Shown in pieces: positions 1 through 8,127 of a stretch of 64,000 nucleotides of DNA. Source of the DNA: Bradyrhizobium sp. SZCCHNS1050 (GTDB lineage: Bacteria; Pseudomonadota; Alphaproteobacteria; Rhizobiales; Xanthobacteraceae); NCBI RefSeq assembly GCF_032484785.1, contig NZ_JAUETR010000002.1, positions 1,116,001 through 1,180,000 of the forward strand. Direction: 5' to 3'. Numbering within the stretch: position 1 is the first letter of the stretch; each line of letters begins with the position of its first letter. The notes under the pieces are model-generated. The model saw nothing but the letters and a program-made list of their open reading frames with translations. It was not told where the DNA came from and did no database searches. The translations under genes were made by a program, and so were the position numbers.

Positions 1-901
1 CGGTGATGGTCTTGTTCTTGTGGTTAGTCTTCGCGTTCACCTGGAGCGGTTTTCTGTCCATCCGGTTGTTGAAGACGTCGGCTTCCGCGCCCTGCAGCAG
101 CGCCGCGATGCTGCGGCCGAGCTCGCGCATCGGCTGGGCGACCTCGTCATGCAGCCGCTGCTCGTCGTACATCGCAGACAACAGCCCGATCGTGAGCACG
201 ACATAGGTCTGGTATTGCGGCGACCACAGCGGCAGCGCGACGCCATTGATGTGCGGGCTCCACAAGCCGCAGGCCACCACGTAGCCGTGCTCCTTGAGAA
301 ACTGCCTGTTGTGCTCGAGGCGCGGCCGCAGCAGCTTGGCCGCGTCAGGCATCTCGCGCTCCATCTCGGCCAGCAAGGCGTCGCCGACCTCCGGCTCGAG
401 CGCGGCGACATAGGCATGACCGGCCGCGGTCGAGGCCATCGAGATGCGGCTGCCCGTGGTCTCATGCAGGCCGAGCGCATTCGCGGCGCGGCCGAACTCC
501 AGATAGACGAGGTGGAAGCGATCGGGAATCACGAAGCCGACGGTGCCGGGCAACTGCTCCGCGACGTCCTGCAGCCGCTGCCGGATCAGATTGCGCAGCT
601 GCAAGCCTCTGGTCATCGACGTGCTCATCGCCACGGCACTCGGGCCGATGCGGTATTTCTGATCGCGCGGCAGGTAGACCAGCTGGCCCATGCGCGTCAG
701 CGTGTGCGTCAGCCGCGACACCGTCGACCGCGGCAGGCCGCAGCGGTTGGAGATTTCGAGATTGCCGAGCCGCGCCTCGTGCCCCTCGAAACAGCGAAGC
801 ACGTCGAACGCCCGCGACACCACCTGAATGACCTCGCCCTCGCCGGCGAGATCTCCGGGCAGCATGCTGCCCCTGCTCAATCGCTCAGACCGTCGTCCCA
901 T
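1..901 (-). CDS. IclR-family transcriptional regulator (3' end outside window)
   Basis: The minus-strand frame starting at the ATG at 901 is open to the left edge, so the C-terminus is not seen. Residues about 20-80 form the winged HTH (VSRAFDVLRCFEG, then LPRSTVSRLTHTL). The rest is the effector-binding domain with the usual family blocks (GTVGFVIPD, STAAGHAY, AALEPEVG, GYVVACGLW). IclR proteins normally control adjacent catabolic or transport genes and bind short palindromes. A 17-bp palindrome lies 24 bp upstream, suggesting autoregulation. A second in-frame ATG at 865 is possible, but it would leave little before the HTH. The last about 20 codons (MDRKPLQVNAKTNHKNK...) are rich in Lys, Asn and Thr and unlike an IclR tail; the same A/C-rich composition occurs in the leader of the sugar ABC operon near 17.9 kb. 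The family is certain; the true end and the regulated genes are not visible. Confidence 0.9.
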   Translation of the reverse strand, partial: MGRRSERLSRGSMLPGDLAGEGEVIQVVSRAFDVLRCFEGHEARLGNLEISNRCGLPRSTVSRLTHTLTRMGQLVYLPRDQKYRIGPSAVAMSTSMTRGLQLRNLIRQRLQDVAEQLPGTVGFVIPDRFHLVYLEFGRAANALGLHETTGSRISMASTAAGHAYVAALEPEVGDALLAEMEREMPDAAKLLRPRLEHNRQFLKEHGYVVACGLWSPHINGVALPLWSPQYQTYVVLTIGLLSAMYDEQRLHDEVAQPMRELGRSIAALLQGAEADVFNNRMDRKPLQVNAKTNHKNKTIT

Positions 902-924
902 GCGTTTCCCACCAATTCCGTCAT

Positions 925-941
925 GCGGAATGATATTCCGC
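925..941. promoter_or_regulatory. Palindromic operator candidate for the IclR regulator
   Basis: GCGGAAT-GAT-ATTCCGC is a perfect 7-bp inverted repeat with a 3-bp spacer, 24 bp upstream of the regulator start. GGAA/TTCC palindromes of this size are typical of IclR-family operators. The site lies between the divergent regulator and glutaminase genes, but about 345 bp from the glutaminase start, so autoregulation is the simpler reading. Confidence 0.55.
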
Positions 942-1285
942 TTGTTGAACAAGCTAGCCCAGCCGTTTTGCCGTCACAACAGCAGACCGTCTCCAAAACC
1001 CGCCATTCTTCAGCGTGTTGGCACAAGACTCGGCATCCTCAGGCAATCGGCTGCAGGATGCGGGAGGGACGATCGTCGCCGGTTCCAACGCGCGGTACCG
1101 TAGCGGCGGCTTTCGATGGGCATCGCCTCTCGCGCATGGCAACACGGGACGGTCATCGCGCCCGCAAACCCGCTCAATCGGTGAGCAGCGGCAACATTTG
1201 ACCAGCGTTGCGACAAGTGTGGGCTGGCTGCGCCGTCGCGGCTGCGACATAACCGGCGCGAGACCTTGTTCCCGCCGAGCTTGCC
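942..1285. other. Divergent intergenic region, iclR / glsA
   Basis: About 340 bp between the IclR operator and the glutaminase start. It should hold the promoter for the glutaminase gene. I see no further palindrome, hairpin or convincing -35/-10 pair, and reading frames crossing it look like composition artefacts. Confidence 0.4.
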
Positions 1286-3145
1286 ATGACCACCCACCCG
1301 AGGCCGATCCGACATCCGCAGCATTGGGCGACGGCCGCGATGCCGCCGCTGCAGCGCTTCCTGTCGGCCTGCCATGCCGACTTCTGGCCCGATCATGACG
1401 GCACCGTTGCGAACTACATCCCCGAGCTCGGCAAGGCCGACCCGGCGCATTTCGGCATCGGCCTCGCCACATTGGACGGCCACGTCTACGAGGTCGGCGA
1501 CAGCCGCGTGCCGTTCACGATCCAATCGATGTCGAAGCCGTTCGTGTTCGCGCTCGCGCTCGATACGCTCGGCTCCGACGAGGTCGAGCGCGTGATCGGC
1601 GTCGAGCCGTCCGGCGATCCCTTCAATTCCATCCGGCTCAATGCGGAGAACCACCCGTTCAATCCGATGGTCAATGCCGGCGCGATCGCGTGCAGCGGTC
1701 TGATCCGCAAGGCACGTCAGAATGACGCCTTCGAGACCATCCGCGACGCGCTCGGCCGCTTCGCCGGCCGCAAGCTCGATGTCGACGACGCGGTGTTCGC
1801 GTCGGAAGCCGCCACCGGCGATCGCAACCGCGCGATCGCCTATCTGCTGCGGACGTCGGAGGTCATCAGGGAGCCTGTCGATGACGTGCTCGCGGTCTAC
1901 TTCCGGCAATGCGCCGTGCTCGTCACCGCGCGCGACTGCGCGATCATGGCGGCCACGCTCGCCAATCGCGGCATCAATCCCGTCACCGGCGAGCAGGTGG
2001 TGACGCCCTATGCGGTGTCGCGCACGCTGTCGGTGATGACCTCGTCGGGCATGTATGACTTCGCCGGCGAGTGGATCTACCGTGTCGGCATTCCTGCCAA
2101 GAGCGGCGTCGGCGGCGGCATCCTGGCGAGCCTGCCCGCGCGGCTCGGGCTCGGCAGCTATTCGCCCAGGCTCGACGGTCACGGCAACAGCGTGCGCGGC
2201 ATCAAGGTCTGCGAGGCGCTGTCGGCGCATTACGGCCTGCACATGCTCAACCGTTCCGACGATGCGCGCACCACGATCATCGCCGACTACGACATCGGCG
2301 CCAGCCCGTCGCGGCGCAGCCGCCGCGCGCAGGAGCGCAACATCCTCGCCGCACATCCGGACGCGGTGCGCGTGCTCGAGCTGGTCGGTACGCTGTCGCT
2401 CTCCAACGTCGACTACGTCTCGCGCCAGCTTGCGGCGAGCACGCGACCGCAATTCGTCATCGTCGACCTCCATCGCGTCACCGCGATGACACAAGCAGGC
2501 GTGCGCCTGCTTTCCGAGCTGTTTCACGAGCTCGCCGACTTCGACGTGACCGTCGTGCTGTCGGGCATCCGCCGCAGCTCGCCGGAATGGCAGGAAATCG
2601 CGGCCCGCACCGGCGACATCAGGAACGTCCGCGACTTCTACCTGCTCGACGCCGCGATCGAATGGGCCGAGGACCAGATCGTCTATCGCTATGGCGGCGC
2701 CATCGATTTCCTCGAAACCACCGAGCTCGCCGAGCAGCCGCTGCTCGCGGGGCTCTCCGCGGACGAGCGCCATGAGCTCGCGGCACTGGCGATCATCCGG
2801 CACTATCGGCAGGGCGAACGCATCCTTGCGGCCGGCGATGCTGCGGCCTCGCTGTTCTTCCTGCGCTCCGGCGTCGTCCACGTCACCCTGCCCGACGGCA
2901 TCCGGCTCGCGACGCTGACGGCAGGGCAATGCTTCGGCGAGATGGCACTGCTGGAGCCCGTGCGCTCCGCCGACGTCGTCGCGGATTTCTCCGCCACCGC
3001 TTTCGAGATCTCGCTGGTGGATTTCGAGCGTTTCCGCGTGCGCCATCCGAAAGCCGGCGAGCGCATCATGCGCAATCTGGCGCAACTGCTGGCCGAGCGT
3101 CTGACGGTCGCCAATGCGCGGCTCAACCTGCTCGCGGCAGACTGA
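1286..3145 (+). CDS. glsA: Glutaminase A fused to STAS and cyclic-nucleotide-binding domains
   Basis: The protein has 619 residues, about twice the usual bacterial glutaminase (about 310). Residues about 20-335 are the serine-dependent glutaminase domain of the beta-lactamase fold: the nucleophile motif S81-M-S-K84 is present, followed by ENHPFNPMVNAGAI and the GVGGGI block. It should hydrolyse L-glutamine to glutamate and ammonia. A STAS-like domain follows at about 350-460 (anti-sigma-antagonist fold, VIVDLHRVTAMTQAG). A cNMP-binding domain lies at about 485-610, with phosphate-binding-cassette-like residues (FGEMALLEPVRSADV). No HTH follows the cNMP domain, so this is a sensory module on an enzyme and not a Crp regulator. 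No signal peptide was seen, so it is probably cytosolic. Glutaminase-STAS-cNBD fusions are known in proteobacteria; what the sensory domains bind here is inference. Confidence 0.92.
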   Translation: MTTHPRPIRHPQHWATAAMPPLQRFLSACHADFWPDHDGTVANYIPELGKADPAHFGIGLATLDGHVYEVGDSRVPFTIQSMSKPFVFALALDTLGSDEVERVIGVEPSGDPFNSIRLNAENHPFNPMVNAGAIACSGLIRKARQNDAFETIRDALGRFAGRKLDVDDAVFASEAATGDRNRAIAYLLRTSEVIREPVDDVLAVYFRQCAVLVTARDCAIMAATLANRGINPVTGEQVVTPYAVSRTLSVMTSSGMYDFAGEWIYRVGIPAKSGVGGGILASLPARLGLGSYSPRLDGHGNSVRGIKVCEALSAHYGLHMLNRSDDARTTIIADYDIGASPSRRSRRAQERNILAAHPDAVRVLELVGTLSLSNVDYVSRQLAASTRPQFVIVDLHRVTAMTQAGVRLLSELFHELADFDVTVVLSGIRRSSPEWQEIAARTGDIRNVRDFYLLDAAIEWAEDQIVYRYGGAIDFLETTELAEQPLLAGLSADERHELAALAIIRHYRQGERILAAGDAAASLFFLRSGVVHVTLPDGIRLATLTAGQCFGEMALLEPVRSADVVADFSATAFEISLVDFERFRVRHPKAGERIMRNLAQLLAERLTVANARLNLLAAD

Positions 3146-3487
3146 TTTCAGTGCGTCGAAGTCAGTCATCGAAGCGTCGCACGCGGTCGAAGCAAACAAA
3201 TACTCAAGGTTGTAATTCACAGTAACTAACGGCTTCTGGTCGATAATTCGCATCACTCGTATTTGTACGGGCTCGCCTAAACGTTACCGGGACTCGGTCG
3301 CAGGACAACCATAAGCGAGCCCAATTCACGCCGCATTACCCGACGATGTTCTGAACCGTCGATGAACGCCGAGTGGGGACTCGCGAAGCGAACGTCGAAG
3401 TGGGGTGTTCCGAGTAAAATTCCAGCCGACGTAGCGTGTGTATTTGCGCCACGGAGAGTCGTGTCCAGTGTCCAGGGAGGAAACGGC
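3146..3487. other. Gene-free stretch downstream of glsA
   Basis: About 340 bp with lower GC than its neighbours between the glutaminase stop and the small membrane peptide gene. It presumably contains the promoter of the small gene. I see no strong hairpin followed by T residues and no recognisable coding sequence. Confidence 0.35.
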
Positions 3488-3589
3488 ATGAAGGAAGCCA
3501 CTAAGAGGGCAACGTCGGAGGCACTCGCGCATATGCTGGCGGTGACGTCCATGATCGTCATCGCCAGCGTCCTGTTCTACGGGCGATGA
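3488..3589 (+). CDS. Small single-pass membrane peptide, 33 residues
   Basis: A strong Shine-Dalgarno sequence, GGGAGG, lies 7 bases upstream of ATG 3488, which selects this start over the in-frame ATG at 3362. The predicted peptide has a charged N-terminus (MKEATKRATSEA) and a hydrophobic stretch at about residues 15-30 (HMLAVTSMIVIASVLFY), ending in GR. It would be a single membrane span. I do not recognise a family. The stop codon lies inside a perfect inverted repeat. It is a probable real small gene on the strength of the RBS and the transmembrane segment, with function unknown. Confidence 0.55.
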   Translation: MKEATKRATSEALAHMLAVTSMIVIASVLFYGR

Positions 3590-3635
3590 AGGGCTGTCTG
3601 GAGGTTCTGCGTCGCAGTTTCTTCATCGCCCGTAG
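3577..3635. repeat. Perfect 15-bp inverted repeat overlapping a stop codon
   Basis: Arms at 3577-3591 and 3621-3635 (CTACGGGCGATGAAG and its exact complement) flank a 29-nt loop, which holds a smaller stem CTGCG-T-CGCAG. The left arm includes the last codons and stop of the 33-residue peptide gene. There is no T-tract after either arm, so it is not a canonical intrinsic terminator. It could end transcription, protect the 3' end or bind a regulator. Confidence 0.7.
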
Positions 3636-3820
3636 GTAGGAATGTGAGCTTGATTGCTCACGCGAACGACCGAGTTGAGTTGCGTTTGAGTTAGTAGGCG
3701 TAGCGTAACAGTATTGTGTCAATCGCGCGGCGATCCGGGTCGGGACGAATTTTTCATGCGTATCGTCCCGCCTCGGCCGCCCGCGGTCGACCTTTTCAGA
3801 CGTCGTTCTGTTCCCCATCT

Positions 3821-4177
3821 TCATTTGACTTTCCCGAAGTACGGCACGATGCCGCCTGCGAAGGTGACAAAGCGGGCCATGACGAGATCGCCGATCGCAA
3901 GTTCGTGGTCGCCATGGGCCATGATGCGAAAGCCCTCGCGCATATCCACCAGCACGATGTTGTAGGGCACATGCGCGCGCGTCTCCGGCGTCGCGGCACG
4001 ACAGACCAATGATGCCGCATAGATGGTACCTTCGCCCGTCGCCGCGTGATCGGTGAGCGCAAGCGAGCCGCAGGCCGCGCAGAAGCCGCGGCGGAAATAC
4101 TGCAGGTGGGCACAGCACGCACAGCGCTGAAAGCGAATCGCTGCAACCCCCCTGGTCCAGTCGGACGATTCGCTCAT
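3821..4177 (-). CDS. DUF35 zinc-ribbon/OB-fold protein, thiolase partner
   Basis: The protein has 118 residues. The N-terminal half is a zinc ribbon with two Cys pairs (C-x-x-C in RCACC and again in FCAACGS), followed by an OB-fold (GEGTIYAASLV, then ARFVTFAGGIVPYF). DUF35 proteins pair with thiolase-like enzymes and are thought to bind acyl-CoA substrates or shape the active site, as in ChsH2 and Ltp2 partners of steroid side-chain degradation. Its ATG overlaps the TGA of the upstream thiolase-like gene as ATGA, which indicates translational coupling and a protein complex. An in-frame extension upstream runs through the thiolase gene and is not used. This is the last gene of the CoA operon. 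Confidence 0.85.
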   Translation of the reverse strand: MSESSDWTRGVAAIRFQRCACCAHLQYFRRGFCAACGSLALTDHAATGEGTIYAASLVCRAATPETRAHVPYNIVLVDMREGFRIMAHGDHELAIGDLVMARFVTFAGGIVPYFGKVK

Positions 4178-5310
4178 CGCACACGCTCCCAGAACATGCT
4201 GACATGCGACGACAGCACGCCGCCATCGCCGTGCAGCAGCGCCAGCGCTGCTTCGCGGACTTGGCGAGGTCCGGCGCGCCCCGTCATCTGCAGATGCGCT
4301 TCGCTCAGATGCGCCATGGCGCCGCCGACGCCGCAATGACCGTAGCTGAGCAGCCCGCCATGGGTGTTGAGCGGCACGGCGCCGTCGCGGCTGAAATGAC
4401 CGGCCCTGACCCGCGCCGCCGCCTCGCCGCGGCCGGCGAGGCCGAGATCCTCGAGCAGCATGCAGAGCGTGATGGTGAAACTGTCATAGACGGCGGCGTA
4501 GTCGACGTCTTTGATGTCTACACCCGCTGCTGCCTTCGCCTTCGCGATCGCGATTTCGGCACCAAGCTCGCTCAAGGCCGGCGCCGCCGTGACGTGCTGA
4601 TGCGTATGCGCCTGGGCACAGCCACGCACGTGCACCGCAATCGCTCCGGTCGGCTCGCGGCTGACGACGATGGCGGCGCCGCCGTCGGACACCGGACAGC
4701 AGTCGAGCAGCTTGAGCGGCCGCGCCACCGGCTTCGATGCCATGACGTCCGCGATGGTGATCGGCTCATGGAATTGCGCGCCGGGATGATCGAGCGCATG
4801 CGCCCGCATCAGCACGGCGAACTCGGCGAGGTCATGCTCGGTGACGCCGTATTCGTGCATGTAGCGCGAGGCGACGAGGCCGTAATAGGCAGGGATGGTC
4901 GGCCCGAGCGGCAGCTCATAATCGGGATGGCCGACCTGGGCCAGCGCCTGGATCGACGCATCGCGGCTCTGCCCGGTCAGCCGGTTCTCTCCGGCGACCA
5001 CGAGCATGTGCCTGACGACGCCGGCTTCGACCAGGTGATGCGCGAGCATCACCATCGCGAGCCCGGTGGCGCCGCCGACCTGCACCGCATGGGCGTAAGA
5101 GGGTGTGATGCCGAAGTGCTCGGCGAACACGGTTGCGAGCATGATGTGCGGCGACACCGTGGAATAGCCGCACAGGATGCCGTCGATGTCGCGCCGCGTC
5201 AGCCCGGCATCGTCGAGCGCGAGCTGCGCGGCCAGGCTCATGAGATCGAGCGAGGAGCGGCCGTCGTGTTTGCCGAACGGCGTGAGACCGGTGCCGGTGA
5301 CGTAGGTCAT
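4174..5310 (-). CDS. Thiolase-like protein lacking the nucleophilic cysteine
   Basis: 378 residues starting at MTYVTGTGLTPFG; longer frames run into a GC-rich repeat and are rejected. The fold is that of SCPx/Ltp-type thiolases. Where active thiolases have CATG or CASG, this protein has GGATG (Gly80), so the acyl-accepting cysteine is missing. The C-terminal GGLLSYGH block keeps a histidine, but the last Cys loop (CxGGG) is also absent. Cysteine-less thiolase homologues paired with a DUF35 protein include the retro-aldolase Ltp2, which releases a small CoA ester from a beta-hydroxyacyl-CoA. Gene order (CoA-transferase, acyl-CoA dehydrogenase, this gene, DUF35) fits degradation of an acyl-CoA. 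The substrate is not deducible. It could instead be a non-catalytic or carrier-type homologue. Confidence 0.85.
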   Translation of the reverse strand: MTYVTGTGLTPFGKHDGRSSLDLMSLAAQLALDDAGLTRRDIDGILCGYSTVSPHIMLATVFAEHFGITPSYAHAVQVGGATGLAMVMLAHHLVEAGVVRHMLVVAGENRLTGQSRDASIQALAQVGHPDYELPLGPTIPAYYGLVASRYMHEYGVTEHDLAEFAVLMRAHALDHPGAQFHEPITIADVMASKPVARPLKLLDCCPVSDGGAAIVVSREPTGAIAVHVRGCAQAHTHQHVTAAPALSELGAEIAIAKAKAAAGVDIKDVDYAAVYDSFTITLCMLLEDLGLAGRGEAAARVRAGHFSRDGAVPLNTHGGLLSYGHCGVGGAMAHLSEAHLQMTGRAGPRQVREAALALLHGDGGVLSSHVSMFWERVR

Positions 5311-5334
5311 CTGGCGCACCAAGAGCACCGCCGC

Positions 5335-5439
5335 GCTCCCCTCCCCCTTGCGGGGAGGGGTCGGGGGTGGGGGTGGCCGCACGAGGAGTCGTCGTGGGGT
5401 ACCCCCCTCCCTGCCCCTCCCCCACAAGGGGGGAGGGAA
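5335..5439. repeat. GC-rich palindromic intergenic repeat
   Basis: Two facing GC-rich hairpins (CCCCCTTGCGGGGAGGGG on one side, CCCCTCCCCCACAAGGGG on the other) fill the spacer between the acyl-CoA dehydrogenase and thiolase-like genes of the same operon. It looks like a dispersed palindromic element inserted between co-transcribed genes and could create a processing or attenuation point. Confidence 0.65.
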
Positions 5440-5494
5440 TGCGGGCAGCGTGCGTCCATCACGATTGGGTTCATCATTTCAGCAACAGTTCATC

Positions 5495-6661
5495 TCAATA
5501 CGACTTCGGCATGCCGAGGACCTTCTCGGCGATGAAGGACAGGATCAGTTGCGGGCTGATCGGGGCGATGCGGGGGATCAGGGATTCGCGCAGGTAACGT
5601 TCGACGTGATACTCGCGCGCGTAGCCGAAGCCGCCATGGGTCATCACCGCCTGCTCGCAGGCGTGGAAGCCGGCTTCGGCGGCGAGATATTTCGCGGCGT
5701 TCGCCGCCGGGCCGCAAGGCCGGCCCTGGTCGTACTGCCAGCCGGCCTGCAGCACCATCAGCCACGCGGCCTCCAGCTCCATCCAGTTCTTCGCCAGGGG
5801 ATGCTGGATGCCCTGGTTCTGGCCGATTGGGCGATTGAACACGTTGCGCACCTTCGCATAGGCCGACGCGCGCGACAGTGCGAGATGACCGAGCCCGACG
5901 GCTTCGGCGGCAATCAGGATACGCTCCGGATTCATGCCGTGCAGGATGTAGTCGAAGCCGCGCCCCTCCTCGCCCAGGCGATCCTCGACCGGAATCTCGA
6001 CATCCTCGAAGAACAGCTCATTGGAGTCGACCGGCTTGCGGCCCATCTTCTCGATCTCGTGCACCTTGATCCGGCTGCGGTCGAAATCGGTGTAGAACAG
6101 GCTGAGCCCATGGGTCGGGCGCTTCACCTCCTCCAGCGGCGTCGTGCGCGCCAGCAGCAGAATCTTCTCGGCGACCTGCGCGGTCGAGATCCACACCTTC
6201 TGGCCGTTGACGATGTAGCGGTCGCCCTTGCGCACGGCACGCGTCTTGAGCTGGGTGGTGTTGAGGCCGGTGTTCGGCTCGGTCACGGCGAAGCAGGCCT
6301 TCTCGCTGCCATCGACGATGCCCGGCAGCATCCGCGCACACTGCTCTTTGGTCCCGAACACGACGACCGGATTGAGCCCGAACACGTTCATGTGGATCGC
6401 CGAGGCACCGGACATGCCGGCGCCGGATTCGGCGATGGTGCGCATCATGATCGCAGCATCGAGAATGCCGAGCCCGGAGCCGCCATACGCCTCCGGGATG
6501 CAGATGCCGAGCCAGCCAGCCTCGGCCAAGGCCCTGTGGAAGTCGGCGGGAAAACCGCCCTCCTTGTCCTTCTTCAGCCAGTAGGCATCGTCGAAGCGAG
6601 CACAGATTTTGGCCACCGCATCGCGGATCGATTCCTGGTTGGCGGAGAGCGCGAAATCCAT
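5495..6661 (-). CDS. Acyl-CoA dehydrogenase
   Basis: 388 residues, the normal length. The N-terminal helical domain contains the GWLGICIPEAYGGSG motif (about 50-65). The middle beta domain has ACFAVTEPNTGLNTTQLKT and VNGQKVWIS, and the C-terminal helical domain ends with HGGFGYAREYHVERYLRES, where the Glu of the EYHVER segment matches the catalytic base of short/medium-chain family members. It should oxidise an acyl-CoA to the 2-enoyl-CoA with FAD and pass electrons to ETF. It starts 4 bp after the CoA-transferase stop, so the two are co-transcribed. The chain length and branching of the substrate cannot be read from the sequence. Confidence 0.93.
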   Translation of the reverse strand: MDFALSANQESIRDAVAKICARFDDAYWLKKDKEGGFPADFHRALAEAGWLGICIPEAYGGSGLGILDAAIMMRTIAESGAGMSGASAIHMNVFGLNPVVVFGTKEQCARMLPGIVDGSEKACFAVTEPNTGLNTTQLKTRAVRKGDRYIVNGQKVWISTAQVAEKILLLARTTPLEEVKRPTHGLSLFYTDFDRSRIKVHEIEKMGRKPVDSNELFFEDVEIPVEDRLGEEGRGFDYILHGMNPERILIAAEAVGLGHLALSRASAYAKVRNVFNRPIGQNQGIQHPLAKNWMELEAAWLMVLQAGWQYDQGRPCGPAANAAKYLAAEAGFHACEQAVMTHGGFGYAREYHVERYLRESLIPRIAPISPQLILSFIAEKVLGMPKSY

Positions 6662-6665
6662 CGTC

Positions 6666-7871
6666 TCACTCCCTGGCAGGCGCCGGCGTCGTCACGCCGT
6701 CGCGGATCATCGCGGCGATCTCCTCGTCCGAGAAACCAAGCTCGTGCAGGATAACCGCGCCATGCTCGTTCGGCCGTGCCGCCAGACGCAGCGGCTCGGC
6801 CTTGGTCTCGGACCAGGTCGCGGACACGCGGGTGCTGCGGATCGGACCTTCGGTCGGATGTTCGACCACGGGAAAGAAATCGGTCGCCACGAGGTGCGGA
6901 TCGTTCAGCAGGCTTTCGAGGTCGTGCATCGGCATGACCGGCACATCGGCGGCATCCAGCAGATCGGTCCATTCGGCCGTGGTGCGCGTCTGAAAGATGC
7001 GCGCGAGCTCGGCATAGACGAAATCGATGTTGGCGGCACGCCGGGCAAAGCTGTTGAACCTGTCATCCGCGCGCAGGTCGGTGCGGCCGGACGCGGTGAA
7101 GAACGCGTCCCATTGCTTGTCGTTGTAGACGATCACGCAGATATGGCCGTCGGCGGTCTTGTAGGGCCTGCGGTCGGGCGACAAATGCCGCGCATAGCCG
7201 CCCTTGTCGAGCGGGGGCTGGTAGGTCAGCCCGCCCATGTGGTCACCCATGATGAAGGCCGACATGGTCTCGAACATCGGCACGTCCAGGCGCTGGCCGC
7301 GCCCGGTGCGGTCACGGTGTACGAGGCTGGCGCAGATGGCACCGACCGCCGTCAGGCCGACGATGCGGTCGACCAGCGCATTGGGCACGTAGCGCGGCGT
7401 GCCGTCGCCGGCGACCGCCATCAGATGCGACAGCGCCGCCCCGCCCTGGATCAGGTCGTCATAGGCGGGCTTGGCCGCATAGGGACCGTCCTGGCCGAAG
7501 CCGAACACACCGGCATAGACCAGCCGCGGATTGAGCGCGGAGACCACGTCATAGCCGAGGTTCAGCCGCGCCATCGCCTGCGGCCGGATGTTGTAGAGCA
7601 GGACGTCGGCGTCCTTGATGAGCCGCAGCGCGGCCTCGCGTCCCCTGGGCTTCTTGAGGTCGAGGCAGATCACGCGCTTGCTGCGGTTGGTATTGAGATA
7701 GACCGGCCCCATGCCCGGATGATGCCACGGGCCGATCTTGCGGGTGACGTCTCCTTCCGGCGATTCCACCTTGATGACATCGGCGCCGTAGTCGCCGAGC
7801 GTCTGGGCGGCATACGGCCCCATCAGCACGGTGGTCATGTCGATGACCTTGATGCCCGCAAGCGGTCCCAT
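6666..7871 (-). CDS. CaiB/BaiF family CoA-transferase (class III)
   Basis: 401 residues from the ATG at 7871 (MGPLAGIKVIDM); the longer frame from 7919 adds residues not typical of the family. Features are LLYNIRPQAMARLNLGYD, the NPRLVYAGVFGFGQDGPYA block, and a conserved Asp shortly after (PAYDDLIQGGAALSHL) that fits the family's catalytic aspartate. These enzymes transfer CoA between carboxylic acids and activate the substrate of the pathway. It is the first gene of the minus-strand operon leading into the acyl-CoA dehydrogenase (4-bp gap), thiolase-like and DUF35 genes. The acid used is unknown. Confidence 0.92.
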   Translation of the reverse strand: MGPLAGIKVIDMTTVLMGPYAAQTLGDYGADVIKVESPEGDVTRKIGPWHHPGMGPVYLNTNRSKRVICLDLKKPRGREAALRLIKDADVLLYNIRPQAMARLNLGYDVVSALNPRLVYAGVFGFGQDGPYAAKPAYDDLIQGGAALSHLMAVAGDGTPRYVPNALVDRIVGLTAVGAICASLVHRDRTGRGQRLDVPMFETMSAFIMGDHMGGLTYQPPLDKGGYARHLSPDRRPYKTADGHICVIVYNDKQWDAFFTASGRTDLRADDRFNSFARRAANIDFVYAELARIFQTRTTAEWTDLLDAADVPVMPMHDLESLLNDPHLVATDFFPVVEHPTEGPIRSTRVSATWSETKAEPLRLAARPNEHGAVILHELGFSDEEIAAMIRDGVTTPAPARE

Positions 7872-8127
7872 CGTGGCGTCGGCTCCCTCGATCCTTGTTG
7901 TCGCCAGAGCTAACGGCACCTGATGTTCCCTAGCAAGCCGCCGCGCGGGTATGGGGCCATGCGTCAGATCCCCCGCCGCAACATTCCGTGTCGCGGATCA
8001 CGGACGACGACCGCCGCGCTGCACCAGATGTTCCCCGCCGCGAGCTGCATTCTAGGATTCCATTTCAGCGTTCAGGTGTGTCAGCATGCCGGTCCAACAT
8101 CCAAAACAAACACGAGGGAGAACACTC

